Assembly: GCF_006874585.1 (NCBI RefSeq)
Contig: NZ_CP029761.1
Coordinates: forward strand, 2,243,001 to 2,307,000
Direction: 5' to 3'
From: Sphingomonas sp. IC081
GTDB taxonomy: Bacteria > Pseudomonadota > Alphaproteobacteria > Sphingomonadales > Sphingomonadaceae
Length of the DNA: 64,000 nt
Below, in pieces: positions 8,456 through 17,669 of the stretch; within the stretch, counting starts at the first letter, position 1; the number at the start of each line of letters is the position of its first letter. The position numbers and the translations under genes are program-made. Below the pieces are notes generated by a model. That model searched no databases. It had not been told where the DNA came from and worked only from the letters and a program-made list of their open reading frames with translations.

Positions 8456-8609
8456 CGCATACTCCCGTCCGTGTCCTTCGTTTCCGGCTAGGCGCTTTCG
8501 GCGCGGCGGATAAGCCTGACCACGCCGGCAACGATGCTTGATCGCTTCTGCGATAAGCGGGGGCGCCCGCCTTGGCCGCCCCGGTGGGCGGGTCTAGCCT
8601 TGCCCCATC

Positions 8610-9872
8610 ATGAGCACGAACCAGAACGATATGGCCGCCGGCAATGCGGCACTCGCCGGCATCCGCGTCATCGACATGAGCCGCGTCTTCGCCGCCCCCA
8701 TCGGCGCGCAGATCCTGGGCGACCTTGGCGCCGACGTCATCAAGATCGAGCGCCCGGGCGTGGGCGACGACGGGCGCGGCTACGGCTTCTCGTGGGTGCC
8801 CGGCAAGGACGGGATCGAGACGCGCCATTCCAGCTTCTTCACCGTGTCCAACCGCAACAAGCGCTCGATCACGCTCAACCATGCCAAGCCGGAGGGGCAG
8901 GCCATCCTCAAGGAACTGGTCAAGACCGCCGACGTGCTGATCGAGAACTACAAGGTCGGCGATCTCGCCCGCTTCGGCCTCGACTACGAGAGCCTGAAGG
9001 CGATCAACCCGCGGCTGATCTACTGCTCGGTCACCGGCTTCGGCCAGACCGGGCCGATGGCCGCGCGTCCCGGCTATGACGGGCTGTTCCAGGCCACCGG
9101 CGGCATGATGGCCGTCACCGGCATTCCCGAAGGCCAGCCCGGCGCCGGCCCGCTCAAGACCGGCCCCAGCCTCGTCGACTTCGTGACCGGCCACAACACC
9201 GCACTCGCCATCCTCGGCGCACTGCAGTACCGCCATCGCAGCGGCGAGGGACAGTTCATCGACATCGCCCTGCTCGACAGTTCGGTGGCGATGGTCAGCC
9301 ACATCATGCAGGACTACCTGATCAGCGGCCAGGCCCCTCCCCGGCTCGGCAACGGCGGCAACGGCGGCGGCCCCGCCGACCTGATGCACTGCGCGGACGG
9401 CATCGTGTACCTCACCGCCGGCACCGACGAGCACTATCGCCGCCTGACCGTGCTGATGGAGCGCCCCGAACTCTTCACCGACCCGCGCTTCGACAGCAAT
9501 CTCAAGCGCGGCAAGACCAACCGCGCCGAACTGATGGACCTCATCAACGCCTGGAGCGCGGGTTTCACCGTCGCCCGGATGCAGGCGATGCTCGACGGCG
9601 CCGGCATCCCCGCCGCGCGCTACAACGAACTCGCGCAAGTCTGGGAGGACGAGCAGGTCAGGCACCGCAAGCTGCGCGCCCGGACGCCCCACGCCTGGGC
9701 CGAAAGCGGCTCGGTGGACCTCATCGCCAGCCCGCTCGCCCAGATGTCGGCGAGCCCGGCCACGATCCGCATGGCCCCGCCGATGCTGGGCGAACACACC
9801 GCCGAAGTGCTGGCCGAGATCGGCATCGACGAGGCCGGGCTGGCGCGGCTGCGCGAGGCGGGTGCGGTCTGA
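8610..9872 (+). CDS. CaiB/BaiF CoA-transferase family protein
   Basis: A 420-residue class III CoA-transferase. The opening LAGIRVIDMSRVFAAPIGAQIL, the ADVIKIERPG strand, and the glycine-rich NRNKRSITLNHAKPEG are typical. D190 in GPSLVDFVTGHN corresponds to the catalytic aspartate, followed by HRSGEGQFIDIAL. A glycine-rich GNGGNGGG loop near residue 248 matches the mobile active-site loop of formyl-CoA transferase. It is the third family member in 10 kb, which suggests that several acids are activated here. It lies divergent from an SDR gene. Partner acids unknown. Confidence 0.93.
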   Translation: MSTNQNDMAAGNAALAGIRVIDMSRVFAAPIGAQILGDLGADVIKIERPGVGDDGRGYGFSWVPGKDGIETRHSSFFTVSNRNKRSITLNHAKPEGQAILKELVKTADVLIENYKVGDLARFGLDYESLKAINPRLIYCSVTGFGQTGPMAARPGYDGLFQATGGMMAVTGIPEGQPGAGPLKTGPSLVDFVTGHNTALAILGALQYRHRSGEGQFIDIALLDSSVAMVSHIMQDYLISGQAPPRLGNGGNGGGPADLMHCADGIVYLTAGTDEHYRRLTVLMERPELFTDPRFDSNLKRGKTNRAELMDLINAWSAGFTVARMQAMLDGAGIPAARYNELAQVWEDEQVRHRKLRARTPHAWAESGSVDLIASPLAQMSASPATIRMAPPMLGEHTAEVLAEIGIDEAGLARLREAGAV

Positions 9873-9880
9873 GTGTCTGC

Positions 9881-9909
9881 CTCAAAAAGTCCCGAAAGGG
9901 CATTTTGAG
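9881..9909. repeat. post-gene hairpin (variable-stem family, copy 2)
   Basis: Nine bases after the CoA-transferase stop, GTGTCTGC leads into an imperfect hairpin: CTCAAAA...CCC-GAAA-GGG...TTTTGAG, followed by GGCGCCGCC. The stem sequence differs from the other copies but the layout and flanks match. It lies between convergent genes and may terminate both. Confidence 0.6.
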
Positions 9910-9933
9910 GGCGCCGCCGGCCCCCTGCCCCGA

Positions 9934-11115
9934 TCACACCAGCAGTCCCTTCAGCGTTGCCAGCACGACGCCGAGAGGTAATGTCAGGCACAGCGCGGCG
10001 GCGAAAGGCAGCAGGGTCGCGGCAACCAGCATGACCACGCTGCGCACGTCGACCGGCAGGAACCGCATGGCCTGCGCACCGGCGACAACCGCGTAGAGAT
10101 CCGCCCCGGCCGAAAAGTCCGGGGCGTCGAGAATGGCGGGTCGTTCTCTCCGGTCCCCACCGTCGCTGCCCTCGCCCGGCGCCGCGTCGCGGCGGAGCCA
10201 GCGGGCTTCGAGCGAGGAGCCCAGTTCCATCGCCAGCGCGCCATAGGCCATCGAACTCTGGCGCCAGACCGCCATCATCTTCCCGGAAAACAAGAGGAGC
10301 GGCCCGGCACAGAGGATCGCCACCACGGCCACGCTGCCGCCGACCAGCAGGCCGTCGGTGAACCGGCTCGACGTGCCGGAAAGGTGATCATGGCCCAGCC
10401 GCCCCGCCGCGATGGCGCCGAGCGCCATGCCGAACAGGGTGAAGGCACGCAGCGACTGGCTGAGGAAGGCCAGTCCGCCGCACTGGTCGGGGTGCGAGGC
10501 CACCAGCCGCAGATCGAGGCGGGACAGGCAGACCAGCAGCCGCGCCCAGATCGCGATGCGCCAGAGCCAGCCGATCAGCAGGGTCAGCAGCAGCGGCAGG
10601 CTGAAGGCGAATTGCCAGAGCCCCGCCATCGACAGCCGGTCCGTGCCCGGATCGCGCATCCAGCCAGACAGGTGCGCGCCCGCCACCCCGCGAAAGGTCA
10701 GCATCGCCGTGACAAAGGCCAGGACCACCGTCGCCGCCTCGATCAGATGGGAGTCGAGCAGGCGGCGGCTGACCACGATCTGCCGGAACAGCGCATGCCG
10801 CCCCGCCGCATCGAGCAGGCCCGAGCGCGCGAAGTGCCCCGCGATCTGCCCCAGCCGCGGCCCGCAGGACGACAGCGCCGCGACCAGCAGGGGCGCGGCA
10901 AGGGCATAGCGGGCATGGACGCCGATATCGCGGCCGAAATCGCCAAGCCGCTCGGGCGCGAGCAGCAGCGTGAAGACCCCCAAGGGCAGCCAGCCGATCG
11001 CCAGCACCACCAGCACCCGGCGAAACGGCTGCACGAAAGGCGGCCTCGCCACATGGATGAAATGGGCCAGATGGCGGGGCGGGCCGTGCCGGAACAGCGC
11101 TTCAAGGTCGGACAT
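9934..11115 (-). CDS. polytopic membrane protein of unknown function
   Basis: A 393-residue protein that I do not recognise. The ATG at 11115 follows AAGGATATGCC; the longer frame upstream reads as proline/arginine-rich non-coding. It starts MSDLEALFRHGPPRHLAHFIHVARPP and then shows about seven to eight hydrophobic segments, for example RVLVVLAIGWLPLGVFTLLL, FAFSLPLLLTLLIGWLWRIA, GLLVGGSVAVVAILCAGPLLLF and the C-terminal SVVMLVAATLLPFAAALCL. A charged cytosolic stretch (RRDAAPGEGSDGGDRRERP) precedes the last pair. No catalytic motif is evident. It is a lone minus-strand gene between a CoA-transferase and an enoyl-CoA hydratase gene, giving no firm functional hint. Confidence 0.75.
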   Translation of the reverse strand: MSDLEALFRHGPPRHLAHFIHVARPPFVQPFRRVLVVLAIGWLPLGVFTLLLAPERLGDFGRDIGVHARYALAAPLLVAALSSCGPRLGQIAGHFARSGLLDAAGRHALFRQIVVSRRLLDSHLIEAATVVLAFVTAMLTFRGVAGAHLSGWMRDPGTDRLSMAGLWQFAFSLPLLLTLLIGWLWRIAIWARLLVCLSRLDLRLVASHPDQCGGLAFLSQSLRAFTLFGMALGAIAAGRLGHDHLSGTSSRFTDGLLVGGSVAVVAILCAGPLLLFSGKMMAVWRQSSMAYGALAMELGSSLEARWLRRDAAPGEGSDGGDRRERPAILDAPDFSAGADLYAVVAGAQAMRFLPVDVRSVVMLVAATLLPFAAALCLTLPLGVVLATLKGLLV

Positions 11116-11284
11116 GGCATATCCTTGGCGCAGGCACGGCCCATGCCGTCCCGCCTTTCGGACTATCCCGTCATGGCTGCCCCGAGGAAATCGGGATAAA
11201 CCCGCAGGTTGCGCCGCTGCCCGCCGCATAGGCGGTATCGGGGGAGGTATCAGGGCAGCATCGCGGGCAGCCGCCTGCGTGCCG

Positions 11285-12067
11285 TCAGCGCCCCTTGAAG
11301 ACGGCCGCGCGCTTCTCGGCAAAGGCGGTGACGCCCTCGACAAAGTCCTCGGTGCGCGAGGCGTCGCGCTGGCCGAGGCGTTCGTGGGTGAGCGCCTGTT
11401 CCAGCGTGCAGTCGGTCGCCGCCCAGGCCACCTGCTTGATCCGCCGCAGCGACCAGGGCCCGCGTGCCAGTTCGCCGGCCAGCGCGAGGGCGGCGCCGTC
11501 CAGCGCCTCGTCCGCCACCACGCGGTTGACGAGACCCCATTCGAGCGCCTTCGCCGCCGGAAGACGCTCGCCCAGCAGCATCATCTCCATCGCCCGCACC
11601 CGCCCCACCGCGCGGGTCAGCAGCCACGAGGAGCCACCGTCCGGCACCAGCCCGACATGGCGGAAAGCCTGGAGGAAAAACCCGCTTTCGGCGCAGAGGA
11701 TGAGGTCGCCCGCCATGGCGAGCCCCGCGCCGACGCCCGCCGCCGCGCCGCGCACGGCGGTGACGACCGGCTGCTCCATGTCGCGCATGGCAACGATCAC
11801 CGGATTGAAGTGACGGTCGAGCAGCGTGCCGACATCGCGGCGCGGGTCGGCCAGCATGCCCGCCGCATCGCCGAGGTTGGCGCCCGAGCAGAACGCCTTG
11901 CCCTCGCCCGTCAGCACCACCGCGCGCGCCTCGAAGGCGGCGCGGGTCATCGCATCGAACAGTTCCTCGCCCATCTGCGCGGAGCCGGCGTTGCGGGTGG
12001 CGGGATCGTTCATCGCGATCCGGGCGACGCCGTTTTCAAGGCGGTAGAGAACTTTTTCGTAAGTCAC
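11285..12067 (-). CDS. enoyl-CoA hydratase/isomerase (PaaG-like)
   Basis: A 260-residue crotonase-superfamily enzyme. It starts at GTG (12067) behind GGGAGG, 17 bases after the upstream flavoprotein gene, so the two are co-transcribed. The oxyanion-hole strands are AFCSGANLGD (about 59-67) and AVRGAAAGVGAGLAMAGD (104-121). The segment AFRHVGLVPDGGSSWLLTRAVG replaces the usual PExxLG hydratase glutamate and looks like PaaG/PaaB-type members that keep the Asp of PDGG, which favours an isomerase or a one-acid mechanism. It acts in the cytosol on a CoA ester from the surrounding catabolic genes. Confidence 0.9.
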   Translation of the reverse strand: MTYEKVLYRLENGVARIAMNDPATRNAGSAQMGEELFDAMTRAAFEARAVVLTGEGKAFCSGANLGDAAGMLADPRRDVGTLLDRHFNPVIVAMRDMEQPVVTAVRGAAAGVGAGLAMAGDLILCAESGFFLQAFRHVGLVPDGGSSWLLTRAVGRVRAMEMMLLGERLPAAKALEWGLVNRVVADEALDGAALALAGELARGPWSLRRIKQVAWAATDCTLEQALTHERLGQRDASRTEDFVEGVTAFAEKRAAVFKGR

Positions 12068-12084
12068 CTGCGGTCGCCTCCCGG

Positions 12085-13203
<1,119 letters not shown>

Positions 13204-13266
13204 TTAGCGCGCCCGCGATGGCCCGCACGCCTGCGCGCCATTGCCTGCCCGCCGCAGGGTTGTACA

Positions 13267-13283
13267 TTCGTTCAATACGAACG
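13267..13283. promoter_or_regulatory. palindromic operator upstream of Rieske oxygenase
   Basis: Two overlapping perfect inverted repeats, TTCGT-N5-ACGAA (13267-13281) and CGTTC-N5-GAACG (13269-13283), sit 25 bases before the GTG start of the Rieske gene. The size and placement suit a TetR, MarR or IclR type repressor. No cognate regulator is adjacent; the LysR gene at 14821 is the nearest. Confidence 0.6.
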
Positions 13284-13307
13284 AAGAACAAGCCGAGAGG
13301 TGTCGGA

Positions 13308-14723
13308 GTGCTGAAATCTGTCGACGGCGGGCTGCGGTCCGTCCCCTATCCGATCGACGATCCCGAACGGATCCCGGTCCGGCGCTACTACGATGCCGAG
13401 TTCTACCAGGCCGAGCTGGACCACTTGTGGCCCCATGTCTGGCAGATGGCCTGCCGCGAGGAACAGATCCCCGAGGTGGGCGACTGGATCGAGTACGAGA
13501 ACGTCGGCAAGTCGGTCATCGTCGTGCGCACCACCAGCGGCGTGAAGGCCTTCCACAACGCCTGCCGTCACCGCGGCGTGCCTTTCGCGGGCGGCACCGG
13601 GCAGGCGCACGGCAACTGCAAGAAGTCCGGCTTTGTCTGCCCGTTCCACGGCTGGCGCTGGAACATGGACGGCGAATCCACCCAGGTCTACGGCAAGCAC
13701 CTGTTTTCCGAGCGCCAGCTCGATGCCGACGACATCAACCTGATCCCCTGCCGCGCCGAGACCTTCATCGGCTGCGTGTGGATCAACCATGACAACGACG
13801 CCCCCTCGGTCCGGGATTCGCTGGGCCCGGTGGCGGCCAACCTCGAAGCCCGCAATCTCGACAAGATGCGCGCCGAATGGTGCTTTGCCGCCGAGCTTCC
13901 GGCCAACTGGAAGGTGGCGATGGAGGCCTTCATGGAAGGCTACCACGTGATGCAGACGCACCCACAGCTGCAGCATGCCGCGCCGATGATGTACGATTCG
14001 ATGTACAAGACCCCGCGCGGCCCGGTGCCGATCATGGCCGAGGCGCACCTCTCCTACCGCGAGAACCAGGAATTGCAGGTCAATTCCATGGCCCTGCTCA
14101 GCGAGGGCATGGCGGGCATGGTCCACGAGAAGGAAGTGGAGATCGCGCGCGGCCTCGTCGGCATCGAGGAAGGCCTGCCCGAAGACCAGAACATGGCGAT
14201 GTTCCACTGGCTGGGCATCGTCATGCACCAGATCACCGAGCAGCTCAAAGCGCGCGGCGAGCCGGTGCCGGACCTTTGCACGGTGGCGCAGACGCACCCG
14301 GTGAAGGCGGTGGAATTCCTGTTCCCCCACTACTTCCTGCTGCCCTACTTCACCTCGATGTCGGCCTACCGGATCCGCCCGACCGGGCCGGAGACCTGCT
14401 TCTTCGAGATCTGGTCGCTCACTTACGTGCCCGAGGACAGCGACATCGAGACGGTGATGGAGCCCACCGTGCTGCCCTACAACAGCCCGGACTTCCCGCC
14501 GATCCCGCGCCAGGACTATTCGAACATCCCGATCCAGCAGAAGGGCCTGCACGCCACCGGCTTCGAGTTCATGCGACTCTCGAAGGACGTCGAAGGGCTG
14601 ATCAGCAATTACCAGCGGATCATCGACGGCTACCTCAAGGGCGTGCCGCAGGACCAGCTGGCCAGGGCCACCCACAAGCTGGGCGGCAATTTCGACGGGC
14701 CGATCGAGGACCTCGGATTCTGA
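13308..14723 (+). CDS. Rieske non-heme iron oxygenase, alpha subunit
   Basis: A 471-residue aromatic-ring-hydroxylating oxygenase large subunit. The GTG start is set by GAGAGG seven bases before; the longer frame would run through the operator. The Rieske centre is C86-R-H88 and C111-P-F-H114; the 22-residue spacer between pairs is a few residues longer than the common 17. The catalytic iron site shows EGYHVMQTHPQ with H213 and H218. The enzyme should insert oxygen into an aromatic or steroid-like substrate, taking electrons from a ferredoxin and reductase that are not encoded here. No beta subunit gene follows, so it may be an alpha-only (homotrimeric) type. Confidence 0.92.
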   Translation: MLKSVDGGLRSVPYPIDDPERIPVRRYYDAEFYQAELDHLWPHVWQMACREEQIPEVGDWIEYENVGKSVIVVRTTSGVKAFHNACRHRGVPFAGGTGQAHGNCKKSGFVCPFHGWRWNMDGESTQVYGKHLFSERQLDADDINLIPCRAETFIGCVWINHDNDAPSVRDSLGPVAANLEARNLDKMRAEWCFAAELPANWKVAMEAFMEGYHVMQTHPQLQHAAPMMYDSMYKTPRGPVPIMAEAHLSYRENQELQVNSMALLSEGMAGMVHEKEVEIARGLVGIEEGLPEDQNMAMFHWLGIVMHQITEQLKARGEPVPDLCTVAQTHPVKAVEFLFPHYFLLPYFTSMSAYRIRPTGPETCFFEIWSLTYVPEDSDIETVMEPTVLPYNSPDFPPIPRQDYSNIPIQQKGLHATGFEFMRLSKDVEGLISNYQRIIDGYLKGVPQDQLARATHKLGGNFDGPIEDLGF

Positions 14724-14734
14724 GAGTCCGTCTG

Positions 14735-14757
14735 GAAATTCGCGAAAAGCGAATTTC
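14735..14757. repeat. post-gene hairpin (variable-stem family, copy 3)
   Basis: Just after the Rieske stop, GTCCGTCTGG leads to the perfect hairpin GAAATTCGC-N5-GCGAATTTC, followed by GCGGCACGG. Flanks match copies at 7604 and 28186. Confidence 0.7.
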
Positions 14758-14766
14758 GCGGCACGG

Positions 14767-14786
14767 GGCCCGGTTCACACCGGGCC
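14767..14786 (+). terminator. GC-rich hairpin, likely terminator of the Rieske gene
   Basis: GGCCCGG-TTCACA-CCGGGCC followed by TCGTTTCG, 44 bases after the stop and before the convergent LysR gene. The T tract is short, so termination efficiency is uncertain. Confidence 0.6.
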
Positions 14787-14820
14787 TCGTTTCGTGCGCC
14801 GCGCGGCCGGGGAAAGCCGG

Positions 14821-15621
14821 TCAGCCCCCGGTCAGCGCAGCGACCAGTTCCCGGACCTTCTTCTGGCGCCACTGCGGCAGCGGCGCCACCAGCCAGTAGG
14901 CGCGGCGGCACGGGGTGACCGGCCCGACCGCGACCGACTTGCCCGCCGCGAGCCCTTCGGCCAGCAGCGCGGGCACCCGCACCCGGCCAAGCCCGGACAG
15001 GGCCGCGGCCACCGCCTGCCCGGCATCGGCGACCTGGATCGCCGGCTGGCCATCTTCACCCTCGGAAGCCGCCTCGCTCTCGGGCGCGGGATCGCCGGGC
15101 CAGCCGATCCAGTCGCCGCCGCCCAGTTCCACCCATTCGGCGGCGCCCAGCGCCAGCCCTTCGAGATCGCCCGGACCATCGGTCCAGCGCACCGCGAGGT
15201 CGAGATTGGCCTCGGTAAAGTCGGTCAGTTCGCCGTCGACAAGAATGTAGCGCACTTGCGGATTGGCCGCGCGGAACGCGGCCAGGCGCGGCGCCAGCCA
15301 GGCGGCGAAGAATTCGCGCGGGGCGGCAATCGTGTAGACGTGGCTGGACTGGCCCGCCTGCATCGCCTGCACCGCATCCTCGAAATGGAGGAAGCCGGTC
15401 CGCAGCGCGGCCAGCCCCGAACCGGCCTCGTCGGTCAGTTCCAGCCCCTTGCTGGTGCGGCGGAACAGCACGACGCCGAGCAGGTCCTCCAGCGCACGAA
15501 TCTGCTGGCCGACCGCGGCCGGCGTCACCGCCAGTTCGTCCGCCGCGCGGGTGAAGGAGAGGTGACGGGCCGCTGCATCGAACACGCGCAGGGCATTGAG
15601 GGGCAGGTGCGTCCGCTTCAT
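14821..15621 (-). CDS. LysR family transcriptional regulator (GcvA-like)
   Basis: A 266-residue LysR regulator, shorter than the typical 300. The N-terminal winged helix reads LPLNALRVFDAAARHLSFTRAADELAVTPAAVGQQIRALE, closest in style to GcvA. The effector domain (about 95-260) begins YTIAAPREFFAAWLAPRLAAFRAANP and keeps the AANLDLAVRW-like core (EANLDLAVRWTDGPGD). A low-complexity PAPESEAASEGEDG insert interrupts the second subdomain and the C-terminus is trimmed. It converges on the Rieske gene, whose regulation it might influence, but its own divergent neighbour is non-coding up to apaG. Confidence 0.9.
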   Translation of the reverse strand: MKRTHLPLNALRVFDAAARHLSFTRAADELAVTPAAVGQQIRALEDLLGVVLFRRTSKGLELTDEAGSGLAALRTGFLHFEDAVQAMQAGQSSHVYTIAAPREFFAAWLAPRLAAFRAANPQVRYILVDGELTDFTEANLDLAVRWTDGPGDLEGLALGAAEWVELGGGDWIGWPGDPAPESEAASEGEDGQPAIQVADAGQAVAAALSGLGRVRVPALLAEGLAAGKSVAVGPVTPCRRAYWLVAPLPQWRQKKVRELVAALTGG

Positions 15622-15790
15622 GGCGCTTCCCTAGGCGCTGGAACGGGAAGGAGCAAGGATGTGGCTCGAACGCCCCGCCGGACTACTGGAAAACGACTGG
15701 CGGGACGGGGCTTGCCGCAAGCAAAGGGCACCCCCCGGATCCCGGCGGGGCCGATACCCTGCACCGGCGCGCCTTCGCCCGTCCCATGGC

Positions 15791-16189
15791 TCAGCCCGCG
15801 GTGGCGGGCGCCGCCAGCGGGAACAGCGGGATCTGCGCCTGCAATTCGCTGCCGTCGCTGCGCAGGAACGTGTAGAACCCTTCCATCGAGCCTTGCGGCG
15901 TCGACAGCGGGCATCCCGAGACATAATCGTGGCTGCGGCCGGGACGGATCAGCGGCTGTTCGCCCACCACGCCCTCACCCTCGACCAGGTTGACGTCGCC
16001 GTTGCCGTCGGTGATGCGCCAGTGGCGGGTCATGAGCTGCAGGCTGTCATCCGAATCGTTCTCGATGCGGATGTGATAGACCCAGAACCACTTGCCCGCC
16101 TCGATGCGCGACTGCTCGGGCAGGAAGTTCACGGCGACACGCACGGTGACCCCGTCGGTCACGGCAGTATGTTGGAACAGTTCCTTCAT
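15791..16189 (-). CDS. apaG: ApaG domain protein
   Basis: A 132-residue ApaG, full length for the family (about 125-130). Hallmarks: VTVRVAVNFLPEQSR, the WVYHIRIEND strand, LMTRHWRITDGNG, the motif VEGEGVVGEQPLIRPG, and the C-terminal YVSGCPLSTPQGSMEGFYTF. ApaG is a fibronectin-III-like fold; it has been linked to Co2+ tolerance and Mg2+ homeostasis and its biochemical role is unsettled. It stands alone on the minus strand downstream of the kinase and metZ genes with a 91-base gap. Confidence 0.95.
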   Translation of the reverse strand: MKELFQHTAVTDGVTVRVAVNFLPEQSRIEAGKWFWVYHIRIENDSDDSLQLMTRHWRITDGNGDVNLVEGEGVVGEQPLIRPGRSHDYVSGCPLSTPQGSMEGFYTFLRSDGSELQAQIPLFPLAAPATAG

Positions 16190-16280
16190 GACACGGCCAG
16201 CCTATCGGTCATTCGACAAGTCGACAACTCATAGAACTACCCAGTGGGTTCCACAAATTGCGCGATAATTTTCCGGTGGA

Positions 16281-17669
16281 TCACGAAATTGCCGCGAGCG
16301 CGCAATCGAGCTGCCAGGCAAAGCCCGCAGGTTCGTAGGCGGTCGTCACCCGGGCATTGAGCTTGACCCGCGGCACGTCGACGATGATCCGCGAACCGAA
16401 GCCGAGCCTGGTGGGCGGCGCCACCACCGGGCCGCCGCTTTCACGCCAGGCGATGCGGAAACCCGCACTTGCGGGGTCGCCGTCCTCCGCCTCTCCCTCC
16501 CCGGCATCGGCGCCCTGCACCGACCAGGCAATGTGCACGCGCCCGCCCGGCACCGAGAGCGCGCCGTACTTGTGCGCGTTGGTGCCCATCTCGTGGAGCG
16601 CCATCGCCAGTGCTTCCGCCGCCCCGGGCGAAAGCATCACCTCCGGCCCCCGGCACTCGACCTGCCCCTGCGCCTCGCCCAGCCAGCGCAACTGCGCCTC
16701 GACCATCTCGCCGACCGGAACCGGCGACCAGGCGCGCCGCACCAGCAGGTCCTGGTTGGCGGAAAGCCCCTGGATGCGCTGCTCCAGCCGCTGGAGAAAA
16801 TCGGGGCGGGCCACGTCGGTGCGGCGCGCGAGCGACTGGATGATCGCCAGCATGTTCTTGCTGCGATGGTTCACTTCCTGCAGCAGAAGCTCGATCCGCT
16901 CTTCGGCATCGCGCATTGCGGTGACGTCGGTATTGGTGCCGAACCAGTAGAGGATCTTGCCCTGATCGTCGCGAATGGGTTTGGCGCGGGACAGGAACCA
17001 GCGCCATTCGCCTTGCGCGCTGCGCAGCGGGAACGTGTCCTCCCAGTCCTCTCCGGAAGCGATATGGGCGCGGAAACGGGCGGTCGCCGGTTCGAGGTGA
17101 TCGGGATGGTGGACCGCCCTCCAGCCCCACCCTTCCATCTGTTCCAGCGTGGTCCCGGTATAGTCGAACCAGCGCTTGTTGTACCAGAAGATCCAGCCGT
17201 CGCTGCGGGCGATCCAGGCCAGTTGCGACATGTTTTCCGCCAGCAGGCGAAAGCGCGTCTCGCTCTGTTCGAGACGCCGCAGGGTGGCGTTCTTGAGCCC
17301 GATGTCACGCGCGATCTTGCTGGCGGCGACCACCCGGCCATGGCCGTCGTACACCGGCGAGACGGTGACCGCCACTTCCACCGCGCTGCCGTCCTTGCGG
17401 CGGCGCACGGTCTCGAAGGTCGGCACCCGCTCGCCGCGCATGATGCTGGCGATGATCGCGTCTTCCTCGGCCTGGCGATCATCGGGGATCAGCGTGCGCA
17501 CGTTCCTGCCGACGATCTCGCCGGCAGGCCAGCCGAAGATGCGTTCGGCCGCGTGGTTCCAGCTCAGGATCGTACCGTCGAGCGACTTGCCGACGATGGC
17601 ATCGTCGCTCGATTCGACGATCGCGGCGAGAAACGCCGCGGCGTCGGCCCCAAGCGGGGCGGCGCTCAG
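16281..17669 (-). CDS. PAS-PAS sensor histidine kinase, HWE/HisKA_2 type, with non-standard start
   Basis: About 462 residues of cytosolic sensor kinase: PAS-1 from FLAAIVESSDDAIVGKSLDG, a PAC-like RRRKDGSAVEVAVTVSPV, PAS-2 with WIARSDGWIFWYNKRWFDYTG, then the phosphoacceptor helix EVNHRSKNMLAIIQSLARRT and an ATPase lid containing ALHEMGTNAHKYGALS and LGFGSRII. HWE kinases control general stress or light responses in alphaproteobacteria. No ATG, GTG or TTG lies between the metZ stop and the first PAS domain; the only near-cognate is CTG at 17669, overlapping the metZ TGA as CTGA. The next in-frame upstream start (GTG 17822) would lie deep inside metZ. Coordinates given use the CTG. Confidence 0.85.
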   Translation of the reverse strand: MSAAPLGADAAAFLAAIVESSDDAIVGKSLDGTILSWNHAAERIFGWPAGEIVGRNVRTLIPDDRQAEEDAIIASIMRGERVPTFETVRRRKDGSAVEVAVTVSPVYDGHGRVVAASKIARDIGLKNATLRRLEQSETRFRLLAENMSQLAWIARSDGWIFWYNKRWFDYTGTTLEQMEGWGWRAVHHPDHLEPATARFRAHIASGEDWEDTFPLRSAQGEWRWFLSRAKPIRDDQGKILYWFGTNTDVTAMRDAEERIELLLQEVNHRSKNMLAIIQSLARRTDVARPDFLQRLEQRIQGLSANQDLLVRRAWSPVPVGEMVEAQLRWLGEAQGQVECRGPEVMLSPGAAEALAMALHEMGTNAHKYGALSVPGGRVHIAWSVQGADAGEGEAEDGDPASAGFRIAWRESGGPVVAPPTRLGFGSRIIVDVPRVKLNARVTTAYEPAGFAWQLDCALAAIS

